Translations under genes and position numbers: made by a program | The notes under the pieces: generated by a model | Seen by the model: the letters and a program-made list of their open reading frames with translations, nothing else | What the model was told of the DNA's origin: nothing | Database searches by the model: none | Shown: positions 55,731 to 64,000 of the stretch, piece after piece | Layout of the letters: each line of letters begins with the position of its first letter | How positions within the stretch are numbered: the stretch's first letter is position 1 | Origin: Streptomyces sp. SID13726 | GTDB lineage: Bacteria > Actinomycetota > Actinomycetes > Streptomycetales > Streptomycetaceae | NCBI RefSeq assembly: GCF_010548375.1 | Contig: NZ_JAAGLY010000003.1 | Location: 744,001 to 808,000, forward strand | DNA: 64,000 nt | Reading direction: 5' to 3'

Positions 55731-57194
55731 ATGGAGATCAACAACCTGACACCGGCCGAACTGCGGGTGTGGCGGGCCTTCCCCCGGGGCGAGGCCGTGG
55801 ACTTCCGTGCGGCGCCGGACGAGGACGTGACGGGCGGCGCCGAGTGGGGCGCCGAACGCACGCTCCGGGCAACCGTGTTGCGGGCGCTGCTGCTCAACGG
55901 GCCGCAGGAGGACGGGGAGATCGCCGCCCTGAGAGTGGCGGGGGCGCGGGTCACCGGGGTGCTCAATCTCCAGCACGCCGGCGTCGACCACGCGGTGCGG
56001 CTCGCGCACTGCCACTTCGAGGACGCGCCCGAGCTGTACGGCTCCCGGCTGCGGCAACTGCGGCTGAGCGGTTCGGCGCTGCCCGGGCTGAACGCCATCA
56101 GGGTGCAGACGGAGACGGTCCTGCGGCTGACGGAGTGCCGGATACACGGGCCGATCCGCCTCGGCGGGGCGCAGATCGCGGGCGGCCTCTTCATGGAGCG
56201 CGCCGAGATCACCGGTGGGGACTCCGGCGAGCCCGCGCTCGCCCTCAACCACGTGACGGTCGGCGCCGATCTGTGGGTGCCCGGGCTGCGGGCCGTGGGC
56301 GAGGTACGGCTCAACGGCGCCTCGGTCGCCGGATCGGTCAACTTCAACGACTCGCACCTGAGCAACCCCGGCGACCTGGTGCTGGACGCGCAGACGCTCA
56401 GCGTGGAGACCGACTTCCACATGCGCCGGCTGCGCACCGAGGGCTGGATCGGCCTGCGCGGCGCCCGCGTCGCCGGCCGCCTCGACCTGTCGTACGCCCA
56501 TCTGTCGAACCCCGGCGACGCGGCGCTGCGCGCGAGCAGTTGCAGCATCGGCGAACTGTGGCTGCGCAAGGGCCCGCCCATGGAGGGCACCCTGACCCTG
56601 CGCCGCGCACAGATCGACGAGCTGTTCCTGGAGCCGGAGTCCGTGCCGGACGAGGTGCAGTTCAACGGGCTCGTCTACACCTCGCTCACCCCGCAGCAGC
56701 CGCCCGCGCGCCGGCTGCCGATGCTGGAGCGGGACCGGGAGGGCTATGTCCCGCAGGCCTACGAGCAGTTGACGGCCGCGTACCGCAGGATCGGCGACGA
56801 CCACGCGGCCCGTCTCGTCCAGCTCGCCAAGCAGCGCCGCCGCCGGGCCACCCTGCCCTGGTACGGGCGCCTGTGGGGCCATGTCCAGGACGCCACCGTC
56901 GGCTACGGCTTCCACCCGCTGCGCGCCTGCGGCTGGCTGCTCTCCCTGCTGGCCGTCGGCACGATCGCCTACGGCCTCCACCACCCGCCGCCGCTGAAGG
57001 CCGACGAGGCGCCGCGCTTCAACGCGTTCTTCTACACCCTCGACCTGCTGCTGCCGGTGATCTCCTTCGGCCAGGAGAGCGCCTTCGCCCCGCGAGGCGG
57101 GTTCCAGTGGCTGTCGTACGCCCTGGTCATCGCGGGCTGGGTGCTGGCGACGACGGTCTTCGCGGGCGTCACGCGGACCGTCAACCGCCAGTGA
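55731..57194 (+). CDS. Pentapeptide-like repeat membrane protein
   Basis: 487 residues. Residues about 65-320 form a run of short beta-helix-like repeats (VLNLQHAGVDHAVRLAHCHF, LRLTECRIHGPIRLGGAQIA, LNGASVAGSVNFNDSHLS), similar to pentapeptide-repeat proteins but less regular. The C-terminal 100 residues hold two membrane helices (CGWLLSLLAVGTIAYGL, and LSYALVIAGWVLATTVFAGV). Streptomyces relatives are often labelled oxidoreductases, for which I see no motif. A TTGACA hexamer at 55694-55699 may be its -35. Confidence 0.75.
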   Translation: MEINNLTPAELRVWRAFPRGEAVDFRAAPDEDVTGGAEWGAERTLRATVLRALLLNGPQEDGEIAALRVAGARVTGVLNLQHAGVDHAVRLAHCHFEDAPELYGSRLRQLRLSGSALPGLNAIRVQTETVLRLTECRIHGPIRLGGAQIAGGLFMERAEITGGDSGEPALALNHVTVGADLWVPGLRAVGEVRLNGASVAGSVNFNDSHLSNPGDLVLDAQTLSVETDFHMRRLRTEGWIGLRGARVAGRLDLSYAHLSNPGDAALRASSCSIGELWLRKGPPMEGTLTLRRAQIDELFLEPESVPDEVQFNGLVYTSLTPQQPPARRLPMLERDREGYVPQAYEQLTAAYRRIGDDHAARLVQLAKQRRRRATLPWYGRLWGHVQDATVGYGFHPLRACGWLLSLLAVGTIAYGLHHPPPLKADEAPRFNAFFYTLDLLLPVISFGQESAFAPRGGFQWLSYALVIAGWVLATTVFAGVTRTVNRQ

Positions 57195-57204
57195 CGCAGG
57201 GCTG

Positions 57205-57288
57205 CTTGGGCCCGGGCCCACTTGGGGGCCGGGATTACTTGGAGGCCGGGATTACTTGGAGGTGGGGACTACTTGGACGTCGGGACCG
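57205..57288. repeat. 17-bp tandem repeats at the end of the shikimate dehydrogenase gene
   Basis: Units CTTGGAGGCCGGGATTA and close variants occupy 57221-57237, 57238-57254 and 57255-57271; a diverged copy runs 57272-57288 and a 16-base relative, itself a palindrome (TGGGCCCGGGCCCA, 57207-57220), precedes them. The array spans the TAG stop and last codons of the leftward gene and ends 11 bases from the convergent gene's stop. Confidence 0.85.
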
Positions 57289-58144
57289 CCCCGGCCAGCT
57301 CCGCGATGTCGGCCAGCATCCGCGCCGCGTCCGGCTCCCGGCCGGTGAACAGCCGGAACGCGTCCACGGCCTGGAAGACGGCCATGCCGCCACCGTCCAG
57401 CGTGGCGCAGCCCAACGCCCGTGCGGTGCGCAGCAGTTCCGTCTCCAGCGGGCGGTAGACCACCTCGGCGACCCACAACTCGGGCCGCAGCAGTCCGGCC
57501 CGGAAGGGCAGTCCGGGGTGCGCGGCCATGCCGGTGGGGGTGGCGTGCACGACGCCATCGGCGGCGGCGAGCAGCGGGGCGAGCCGGTCCGGGGTGGCCG
57601 CAGCCGCGCGTCCCGCGCCGAAGTGGCGGTTCAGTGAGGCGGCGAGATCCGCGGCCCGGTCGGCGAGCGCGTCGACGACGGTGACCCGCTCGGCGCCCAG
57701 GGTGAGGGTCGCGTGCGCGACGGCTGCCCCCGCTCCGCCCGCGCCCAGCTGTACGACCCGCTCCAGCGGCACGTCGGGCAGTCCGCGCGCGAAGGACGCG
57801 GCGAACCCGGTGACGTCGGTGTTGTGGCCGGTCGCGCGGCCGTCCTCGAAGACCACGGTGTTGACCGCGCCGAGCGCCTCGGCCTGCTGGGCGAGCGCGT
57901 CGAGGTGCTCGATGACCAGCTGCTTGCAGGGGTGGGTGATGTTCAGCCCGTCGAAGCCCAGGTCACGGGCGGCCCGCACCAGGTCCCCGACCGCCTCGGG
58001 ACGCGCGCCGAGCACGTCCAGGTCGATGAGCCGGTACAGATAGCGCAGCCCCTGCCGGTCCGCCTCGCGCTCGTGCAGCGCCGGGCTGAGCGAAGGCCCG
58101 ATGCCGGCGCCGATCAGTCCGACGAGAAACGAGTCCTTGGCCAC
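57269..58144 (-). CDS. Shikimate/quinate dehydrogenase (AroE family)
   Basis: 291 residues. Substrate and catalytic segments are GIGPSLSPALHEREA, LNITHPCKQLVIEHLD (catalytic Lys) and GHNTDVTGF (Asp); the nucleotide domain has QLGAGGAGAAVAHA. It reduces 3-dehydroshikimate or oxidises shikimate/quinate. Its neighbours (TetR regulator, MHS-type transporter resembling shikimate permease) suggest a catabolic or uptake role rather than the housekeeping pathway. The C-terminal codons lie in the tandem repeats. A TetR-type operator sits 22 bases upstream of the start. Confidence 0.92.
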   Translation of the reverse strand: MAKDSFLVGLIGAGIGPSLSPALHEREADRQGLRYLYRLIDLDVLGARPEAVGDLVRAARDLGFDGLNITHPCKQLVIEHLDALAQQAEALGAVNTVVFEDGRATGHNTDVTGFAASFARGLPDVPLERVVQLGAGGAGAAVAHATLTLGAERVTVVDALADRAADLAASLNRHFGAGRAAAATPDRLAPLLAAADGVVHATPTGMAAHPGLPFRAGLLRPELWVAEVVYRPLETELLRTARALGCATLDGGGMAVFQAVDAFRLFTGREPDAARMLADIAELAGAVPTSK

Positions 58145-58165
58145 GCGGACCTCCTGAGCCGATCA

Positions 58166-58189
58166 CTAATGTACGAACTAGTACGTTAG
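58166..58189. promoter_or_regulatory. TetR-type operator between shikimate dehydrogenase and tetR
   Basis: CTAATGTAC-GAACTA-GTACGTTAG is an inverted repeat with one mismatch in nine-base arms. It lies in the 130-bp gap between the two divergent genes, nearer the dehydrogenase start. Such sites are usual for a divergent TetR regulator controlling itself and its neighbour. Confidence 0.6.
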
Positions 58190-58274
58190 CTATATCAGCC
58201 GTACCGCCGCCGGGGAAGAGCCCGGCCGCGCCTTCTAGAATCTGCGGCACCGGCCGCTCTCCCGAAGGAACCCG

Positions 58275-58940
58275 ATGACCAGCGTCGACGAACCGGCACG
58301 ACCCAACGGGCGGATCCGCGACGCCGCCCGCACCCAGGCCGAGATCCTCGACGTGGCGACCCAGGAGTTCGCGCGGGCCGGCTACGACGGCGCCCGGGTC
58401 GACGAGATCGCCGCCCGCACCCGCACCACCAAGCGGATGATCTATTACTACTTCGGCGGCAAGGAGCAGCTCTTCACAGCCGTCCTGGAGCGGGCGTACA
58501 CCGTGATCCGCGAGGCCGAGCAGGAGCTGGACGTCGAGCACCTGGACCCGGTCGCGGCCATCCGGCGCCTGGCCGAACTGACCTTCGACCACCACGAGCA
58601 GCACCCCGACTTCATCCGCCTGGTCAGCATCGAGAACATCCACGGGGCCGAGCACATCGCCGCCTCCGAGAAGCTCGGCAGGATCGGCTCCCCCGCACTC
58701 GACGTGATCCGCCGCATCCTGGCCTCGGGACAGGAGTCCGGCCTGTTCACGGCGGACGTGGACGCGGTCGACCTGCACGCGATGATCAGCTCGTTCTGCT
58801 TCTTCCGGGTGGCCAACCGGCACACCTTCGGCGCGCTCTTCGGCCGCGACCTGGTCGCCCCCGAGCAGCGCGAGCACTACCGGGCCATGCTGGGAGACAT
58901 GGTGATCGCGTATCTGACGGCGGAGCGCGCGTCGGACTGA
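58275..58940 (+). CDS. TetR-family transcriptional regulator
   Basis: 221 residues, with GAAGGAA before the ATG. The helix-turn-helix reads TQAEILDVATQEFARAGYDGARVDEIAARTRTTKRMIYYYFGGKEQLF, and the C-terminal helical ligand domain follows the normal layout. It is flanked by the shikimate dehydrogenase gene and an MHS transporter, each with a distinct inverted repeat upstream, so it probably represses one or both in the absence of shikimate or quinate. Confidence 0.9.
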   Translation: MTSVDEPARPNGRIRDAARTQAEILDVATQEFARAGYDGARVDEIAARTRTTKRMIYYYFGGKEQLFTAVLERAYTVIREAEQELDVEHLDPVAAIRRLAELTFDHHEQHPDFIRLVSIENIHGAEHIAASEKLGRIGSPALDVIRRILASGQESGLFTADVDAVDLHAMISSFCFFRVANRHTFGALFGRDLVAPEQREHYRAMLGDMVIAYLTAERASD

Positions 58941-58959
58941 CCGCGCCCGGCACACCCCC

Positions 58960-59035
58960 TTGACACGCGGGACATGCGGGCGCAACATCCTCCGCAACCG
59001 CTACTAACTATCCAGTGGGTTAATTAACTGGATAG
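58960..59035 (+). promoter_or_regulatory. Promoter and operator of the MHS transporter gene
   Basis: TTGACA (58960-58965) and CAACAT (58983-58988) are 17 bases apart. Downstream is a perfect inverted repeat, CTATCCAGT (59008-59016) and ACTGGATAG (59027-59035), around GGGTTAATTA. The half-sites differ from those at 58166, so another regulator may bind. Confidence 0.55.
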
Positions 59036-59064
59036 CTCCCGGAGTCCCCCCGAAGGAGCACCCC

Positions 59065-60405
59065 GTGTCCGTCCCCGCCGAAGCCGTCGGGCAACCGAAA
59101 AAGGCCGCCACCGCCGCCTGGATCGGCAGCGCCCTGGAGTACTACGACTTCTTCATCTACGGCAGCGCCGCAGCCCTGATCTTCCCGAAGGTGTTCTTCG
59201 ACGAGTCCGACCCGGCCACCGCGACCCTGCTGTCGCTGGCCACCTTCGGTGTCGCCTACGCGGCCCGGCCGGTCGGCGCACTCTTCATGGGCCACATCGG
59301 CGACCGGGTCGGCCGTAAGAAGATCATGGTCTTCACGCTGATCCTGATGGGCGTGTCGACGTTCCTCATCGGCTGTCTGCCGACCCGCCACCAGGTCGGC
59401 ACCCTCGCCCCGGTGCTCCTGGTGCTGTGCCGGGTGCTCCAGGGCATCTCGGCGGCCGGCGAGCAGGCCAGCGCGAACTCCATGTCACTGGAACACGCGC
59501 CGTCACACCGGCGCGGCTTCTTCACGAGCTTCACGCTCAGCGGCACACAGGGCGGACAACTGCTCGCCACCCTGGTCTTCCTGCCGGTCGCCGCGCTGCC
59601 CGAGGACCAACTGCTCTCCTGGGGCTGGCGGGTGCCGTTCTGGCTGAGCGTCGCGGTCGCCGTGGTCGGCTTCGTCATCCGGCGAAAGCTGGACGAGACA
59701 CCGGCGTTCGAGCAGCAGGCGGCTTCCGGCGAGGTCGTGAAGCTGCCGCTGGCGGTGCTGATGCGAGAGCACTGGGCGGACGTGCTGCGGGTGATCGGCG
59801 GCGCCCTCATCGCCTCGGTCTCCACGATCTTCACGGTGTGGGCGCTGGCGTACGCGACCAGCGACGCGGTCGGGATGAGCCGGTCCTCGATGCTGTGGGT
59901 GGGCGCGCTGGCCAACCTGGTCGCGCTCGCCGCGATCCCCCTGTGGGCCACGCTCTCGGACCGCATCGGCCGACGCCCGGTCTTCCTGATCGGCGCGGTG
60001 GGCAGCGCGATCACGATGTTCCTGTACCTGTGGGCGATCTCCACGGGCAACTACCCGCTGACCCTGCTGCTCGGCATCGTGACCTTCGGCGTCGTCTACA
60101 GCGCGGCGAACGGTGTCTGGCCGTCCTTCTACGGCGAGATGTTCTCCACCCGGGTCCGGCTGTCCGGCATGGCCATCGGCACCCAGATCGGCTTCGCCGT
60201 GGCCGGTTTCGCGGTCACCTTCGCCGCGCAGATCGCGGGCCCCGACGGCACCGACTGGTCCTCGGTGGCGCTGTTCACGGCGGCCCTGTGCGTCCCGCCG
60301 GTGATCGCCGCCCTGACCGCCCGCGAGACCCACAAGGTCGCCACGGCGGACCTCGGCACACGGACTCCGCGCGAGACCGCCCGCCCGGAGACGGTCTCCG
60401 CCTGA
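59065..60405 (+). CDS. MHS-family MFS transporter (shikimate-permease like)
   Basis: 446 residues from GTG 59065, with GAAGGAG upstream. Twelve membrane helices; WIGSALEYYDFFIYGSAAAL at the first helix and GHIGDRVGRKKIMV after helix 2 are typical of the metabolite:H+ symporter group that includes ShiA and citrate carriers. The neighbouring shikimate dehydrogenase supports shikimate or quinate as substrate, as inference. Confidence 0.9.
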   Translation: MSVPAEAVGQPKKAATAAWIGSALEYYDFFIYGSAAALIFPKVFFDESDPATATLLSLATFGVAYAARPVGALFMGHIGDRVGRKKIMVFTLILMGVSTFLIGCLPTRHQVGTLAPVLLVLCRVLQGISAAGEQASANSMSLEHAPSHRRGFFTSFTLSGTQGGQLLATLVFLPVAALPEDQLLSWGWRVPFWLSVAVAVVGFVIRRKLDETPAFEQQAASGEVVKLPLAVLMREHWADVLRVIGGALIASVSTIFTVWALAYATSDAVGMSRSSMLWVGALANLVALAAIPLWATLSDRIGRRPVFLIGAVGSAITMFLYLWAISTGNYPLTLLLGIVTFGVVYSAANGVWPSFYGEMFSTRVRLSGMAIGTQIGFAVAGFAVTFAAQIAGPDGTDWSSVALFTAALCVPPVIAALTARETHKVATADLGTRTPRETARPETVSA

Positions 60406-60423
60406 TTCCCCCCTCCCCGGCTT

Positions 60424-60460
60424 CGAGCCCCCGGACGCCCCTGCGGCTGCCGGGGGCTCG
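60424..60460. terminator. Bidirectional terminator after the MHS transporter
   Basis: An 11-bp stem (CGAGCCCCCGG and its complement) with a 15-base loop lies between convergent stops at 60405 and 60473. Confidence 0.75.
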
Positions 60461-60472
60461 GGCAGGTCCGGG

Positions 60473-60907
60473 TCAGGCAGGGGCGGCGGCCACGCAGAAC
60501 TCGTTGCCCTCGGGGTCGGCCATCACGACGTGATGCCCCTCGAACTCCGCCAGCACGCTCCCGCCCGCCTCCACCAGCCGCTCGGACTCGGCCCGGACGC
60601 GGGCCCATCTCTCGTCGGGACCGCCGTGCCCCGGCACCCGGACGTCGATGTGGAGCCGGTTCTTCGCGGTCTTGGGCTCGGGGACCCTCAGGACGGACAG
60701 CCGGGGCCCCACCCCCTCGGGATCGCACAGCCAGGCGCCGTCGTCCTCCGACTCGTCCTCCGGGAGGTCGAACTGCGCGAGCCACTCCGCGCGGGTGGTG
60801 AAGGGCGCGGGCGGCGGTTCGTCGACGTAGCCCAGCGCGGTCTTCCAGAACGCGGCGAGCAGCGGCGCGTCCGCGCAGTCCAGGGTGAGATCGAAAGTGG
60901 CGGCCAT
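60473..60907 (-). CDS. VOC family protein
   Basis: 144 residues. LDCADAPLLAAFWKTALGY and HIDVRVPGHGGPDERWARV mark the two VOC modules, and VVMADPEGNEFCVA is the typical C-terminal strand with its Glu ligand. This subgroup is common in actinomycetes and mostly uncharacterised. It lies 35 bases from a second VOC gene on the same strand, so the two may be co-transcribed. Confidence 0.85.
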   Translation of the reverse strand: MAATFDLTLDCADAPLLAAFWKTALGYVDEPPPAPFTTRAEWLAQFDLPEDESEDDGAWLCDPEGVGPRLSVLRVPEPKTAKNRLHIDVRVPGHGGPDERWARVRAESERLVEAGGSVLAEFEGHHVVMADPEGNEFCVAAAPA

Positions 60908-60942
60908 GTCAGGACCGTACTGCGTGCCACCGACAGTCGGCC

Positions 60943-61353
60943 TCAGGAGTTCGACCAGCCCCGCGCGCACAGCACCAGCCGGTACCCGTCCGGGTCCTCG
61001 ACGGTGACGCCCCACTCGTTCCAGTACGGGTTGGGCGACAGCACCCGCTTGCCGCCGTGCGCCTCCAGGCGGGCGACGAGTTCCTCCGGCACCGGCTCGT
61101 CGACGTAGATCACCAGGAGGTCCTCCTCGGTGGGACGGGGTTCGACGGGCCTGCCCTGTTCGTGGACGAGTTCCAGATGCCACCCGGCGTCCGGCCAGCC
61201 GAGCATCAGCAGGTCGTGCTCGCCGGGTTCGGGGCCGCCCTCCGCCCGCCATACGACACCCAGCCCGAGCCCCTCGACCCAGAACCGTTCGGCGGCCGCC
61301 AGGTCCCGGGACGGGCGGGCGACACGGATGTGGCTGCGGCCGTTGACCGGCAT
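60943..61353 (-). CDS. VOC family (glyoxalase-like) protein
   Basis: 136 residues with GAAGAGG before ATG 61353. HIRVARPSRDLAAAERFWVEGLGL and LLVIYVDEPVPEELVARLEA define the modules; WHLELVHEQG and VTVEDPDGYRLVLC hold the likely metal ligands (His/Glu). It differs enough from its neighbour not to be a recent duplicate. Substrate unknown. The 194-bp gap to the next gene holds TTGACT near 61510 but no clear -10. Confidence 0.86.
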   Translation of the reverse strand: MPVNGRSHIRVARPSRDLAAAERFWVEGLGLGVVWRAEGGPEPGEHDLLMLGWPDAGWHLELVHEQGRPVEPRPTEEDLLVIYVDEPVPEELVARLEAHGGKRVLSPNPYWNEWGVTVEDPDGYRLVLCARGWSNS

Positions 61354-61547
61354 GGTGACCTCTTCCCCTAGGTGTGCCGTCAGCCTAGGCAGCCCCCGTA
61401 CACCGGCACATCGGCCATCCGCCCTGCTCCCGGGGTCGTAGGACCTCGCCCTGGAGGTGTTGCCAGGACCTGCGATCCGATCGACGTGACGCCCGCAGCG
61501 CGCCACGGGTTGACTATCGTTGCCGGATCGACGGGCGGTGGCGAGAG

Positions 61548-63328
61548 GTGGGCAAGCGAGTGGCGGGGGCCGGTTGGATACGGGTGCCGGTGGGTGACGA
61601 CGCGGGGCGGTGGTCCACCCGGGGGCGCAGTCGCAAGGTACTGCTCGTCGTGCACAACGTGACCTCGGCGACTCGGCTGCTCGATGTCCTGCCGCTGTTC
61701 CACGACGACTTCCGCGTGCAGGCACTGGCGACCAGCACGGAGTCCTCGGCCTTCCGGGCGGGGCTCGCCGAGTTGCTGGCCGATGTCGGGGTGCCCGTAC
61801 TGCCTTGGGAACAGGCGATCGCGACTCCGGTCTCGCTGGCCGTATCGGCTAGCTTCGGCGGTCAACTTCGGGAACTTTCCGGCATATTGGCCGTATTGTC
61901 ACATGGTGTCGGATATACTAAGAAGCTAGCGACACCCGACACCCGACACCCGACACCCGACACCCGACACCCGACACCCGACACCCGACACCCGACGGCA
62001 GGTCGGTGGAAGGGGCGGAGGTTCCGGTCTTCGGGTTGTCGCCGGAGTGGCTGCTCGACGAATACGGAGAGCCGGTCGCGGACTCGCTCGTCCTCTCCCA
62101 TCCCGAGCAGTACGAGCGGTTGCTCGGCATCTGTCCCGAGGCGGCTCCGACAGCCGTACTCGCCGGAGATCCCTGCTGGGACCGCATGCTGGCGGCCCGC
62201 CCGTACCGCGAGCGGTTCCGACGGGCGCTCGGCGTGGGCCGGGGCCGGCGCCTGATCGTCCTCAGCTCCACCTGGAATCCCGACTCGCTCTTCGGTGACG
62301 GCGGCGAGGACCTGCTGCCCTCCCTGCTGCCGCGACTCACCTCGGAGTTCCCGGCCGACGAGTACCGGCTCGCGGCCGTGCTGCACCCGAACATCTGGCA
62401 CGGACACGGTCCGGGACAGATCCGCGCCTGGCTCGACCGCGCCCGGCGCGCCGGGCTCGCCCTGATCGACCCGCTGCACGGCTGGCGTCAGGCTCTGGTC
62501 GCCGCCGACGCGGTGATCGGCGACCACGGCTCGGTCACCTACTACGCAGCCGCGCTCGGCACCCCGGTCCTGCTCGGCGCCGCGCCCCTCGCCGGCCTCG
62601 CACCCGACGCCCCGGTCCACGACTTCGTCCGCACGGCGCCTCGACTGGATCCCGCGCTCCCGCTCCGGGCGCAGGTCGACTCCCTGCTGGCCGCGCACCA
62701 ACCGCTGCCCGAACCGGCCGAGTTCACCAGCTCGATGCCCGGCGAGTCCGCGGCCAGGCTGCGCCGCCTCTTCTACGACGCCCTCGGCATTCCCGAACCC
62801 GAGGAACCGGCGCGTCTCGAACCGCTCCCGCTGCCGCCGTACGAACCGCCGCTGCCCACCGCACCGCTCCAGGTACTGACCCGGCTGCTCGGCTCCGGTG
62901 AGATCGCGCTCACCCGGTACGCGGGTCCGCACCAGGCGCCGTACGAGGAAGGCTGCGACGTACACATGGCAGTCCACGAGGACACCCGGGAGACGGATCA
63001 ACTGGCTCTGGCCGACGTGGTGTTCCGGTACGCCGACGCAGACGACCCGAGGTTCGGAACACCCTCCGGCTGGACGGCGGAGATCCTCGACCGGCATCCG
63101 CACTGCGCGCTCGCCGCGTACGTCACCGGACCGACCTCGTGTCTGATCCGAACCCGGGCCGGTACTGAACTGCGCCTTACGGCAGGGCCGGACGCCGATC
63201 CCGCCGCCGACGCCTCGGCCGTGCACGCGTGGCTCGCGGCAGGCAAGTCGCCGCACGAACTGGTCGAGCTGGGCCTGATCGTGCACACGGGCGCGACCGC
63301 GCATTCGGTGACCGTCACTCCGGTGTGA
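61548..63328 (+). pseudogene. GT-B-like gene split by a heptanucleotide repeat (possible phase-off allele)
   Basis: The 5' frame from GTG 61548 (or GTG 61560) encodes KVLLVVHNVTSATRLLDVLP through LAVLSHGVGYTKKLATPDTR, then enters the repeat. The 3' frame encodes GAEVPVFGLSPEWLLDEYGE, AVLAGDPCWDRMLAARP, VLHPNIWHGHG and ADAVIGDHGSVTYYAAALGT to the stop at 63328. That last motif resembles the C-terminal GT-B domain of TagF/UDP-GlcNAc-epimerase-like proteins. The halves look like one protein in frames that differ by two bases. Current out-of-frame readthrough ends at 62255. A separate start for the 3' half (GTG 62006) has no good ribosome site. Function uncertain. Confidence 0.7.
61931..61996. 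repeat. Heptanucleotide repeat (GACACCC)9 inside a coding region
   Basis: Nine perfect copies of GACACCC plus a final GAC, with no interruptions. All three frames read through as DTRHPTP repeats with no stop. Because seven is not a multiple of three, each gain or loss of a unit shifts the downstream frame. Confidence 0.97.
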
Positions 63329-64000
63329 CGCAGCGCTCCCTGAGCGTGCGCAGGAGCGCCACCTGGTACTCGGCCTCTTCGCTCTCCAGCGCGGTGAGCG
63401 CCTCGTCGACGAGGGGCAGCGCCGTGCCGGTGTCGCTGGCGACGAGGTGGACCTCGGCGAGGTCGGTGAGGGCCCGAGCGGTGTTGTAGGGCTCGGGTGT
63501 GCTGTTCCCGGGGGTTCGGCCCCGGAAGAATTCCAGCGCTGTGGCGAGGTGCGCCACAGCCTCCTGCCGCCGGTCCAGCCGGCCGAGCGCACGTCCCTTG
63601 TGGCGCTCCAACAGGGCGCGGGCACGCGGGAGATCGGCGGCGCCCTCATCCTGCGGGCCGATCCCGTCGAGAATCGCGGACGCCTCCTCGAAGCAGTCGT
63701 ACGCGTCCGGGAACCGCCACTGCCGCAGTCGCAGCAACCCCAGGAACTCCACGGCGGAGGCCTGCCCGCGGAGGTGTCCGGCCGCCCGTTCGTCGCGCGC
63801 GGCAGCGAGCGCTTCGCCCTCGGCCTCGTCCCAGTGGCGCAACTCAGTGAGGCTGTGGGCGAGTTGAGCGTGGAGCGCGCCGGAGGTGCGGGTCCCCGGG
63901 AAGTGTTCGTCGGCGACGCGTGCGCCGATGCGCAGGGCGGGCAGCAGGACGTCGTGCCGGCCGGCCTTGAGTTGCAGCGGCCACAGGGAACGGCACAGCA
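63315..64000 (-). CDS. Tetratricopeptide-repeat protein, 5' end outside the window
   Basis: About 227 C-terminal residues are visible, and the frame is open to the right edge. Repeats such as LHAQLAHSLTELRHWDEAEG, VEFLGLLRLRQWRFPDAYDCF and ALTDLAEVHLVASDTGTALP are TPR-like and resemble the C-terminal region of AfsR/NB-ARC-type regulators; the N-terminal domain cannot be seen. Its stop overlaps the convergent GT-B-like gene by 14 bases. Confidence 0.8.
   Translation of the reverse strand, partial: LCRSLWPLQLKAGRHDVLLPALRIGARVADEHFPGTRTSGALHAQLAHSLTELRHWDEAEGEALAAARDERAAGHLRGQASAVEFLGLLRLRQWRFPDAYDCFEEASAILDGIGPQDEGAADLPRARALLERHKGRALGRLDRRQEAVAHLATALEFFRGRTPGNSTPEPYNTARALTDLAEVHLVASDTGTALPLVDEALTALESEEAEYQVALLRTLRERCVTPE

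Noticed and set aside
61367..61389. Repeated CCTAGG pair upstream of the second VOC gene
   Set aside because: Two hexamers 11 bases apart may occur by chance and match no operator class I know.
61931..61996. Tandem repeats considered as a CRISPR array
   Set aside because: Units are seven bases, directly adjacent and without spacers, and no cas genes are near.

Overview
The window is high-GC chromosomal DNA of a Streptomyces-type actinomycete. Codon third positions are almost all G/C, GTG starts and start/stop overlaps are common, several exported proteins carry twin-arginine signals, a sugar ABC system lacks its own ATPase, and a tkt-tal-zwf-opcA-pgi-gnd cluster of actinobacterial type is present. 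I see no rRNA, tRNA, integrase, transposase or CRISPR array.

Layout. 1-677: 5' part of a sulfotransferase. 833-18385: a glycan-use locus. Leftward genes encode GH29 fucosidase, GH38 alpha-mannosidase, a GH4 glycosidase and a DeoR regulator; rightward genes encode a PfkB kinase, a binding protein, two permeases, GH2 beta-galactosidase and two Tat-exported phosphoesterases. 18503-19396: alpha/beta hydrolase. 19403-28001: leftward FxS RiPP operon with precursor fxsA (C-terminus FNSSI), radical SAM/SPASM maturase fxsB, an AAC(3)-like acetyltransferase, TIR-like fxsC and the very large ParA/TIR/NB-ARC/TPR protein fxsT. 28202-32001: catabolic operon (SDR, amidohydrolase, acyl-CoA ligase, MaoC) under a divergent MarR, followed by an IclR. 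33511-35402: NarL-type two-component pair. 35403-39762: a possible gene remnant, a VOC protein, an MMPL transporter and an L,D-transpeptidase. 39766-40687: two truncated pseudogenes. 40780-45616: GH16 glucanase, a TolB-like protein, an MFS exporter and a secreted phosphoesterase. 45749-55673: AraC regulator and the pentose-phosphate operon. 55731-60460: pentapeptide-like membrane protein, shikimate dehydrogenase, TetR and an MHS-type transporter. 60473-64000: two VOC proteins, a GT-B-like gene split by a heptanucleotide repeat, and the 3' part of a TPR protein.

Most notable. (1) The FxS operon joins a tiny cyclophane-type RiPP precursor to a maturase whose usual C-terminal HExxH motif looks degenerate, an acetyltransferase, and two TIR-like proteins, one of them NLR-like in architecture. 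FxsA/FxsB chemistry belongs to a described class; the role of the whole operon is, to my knowledge, open. (2) Nine copies of GACACCC lie inside a GT-B-like gene and put its two halves out of frame. Seven or ten copies would restore one frame, which is the arithmetic of a phase-variable switch. (3) Other short tandem duplications sit at functional points: a 30-bp duplication of a translation-initiation region, 15-bp repeats in a permease N-terminus, and 17-bp repeats across the end of the shikimate dehydrogenase gene. (4) Several palindromic operators can be paired with promoters and genes.
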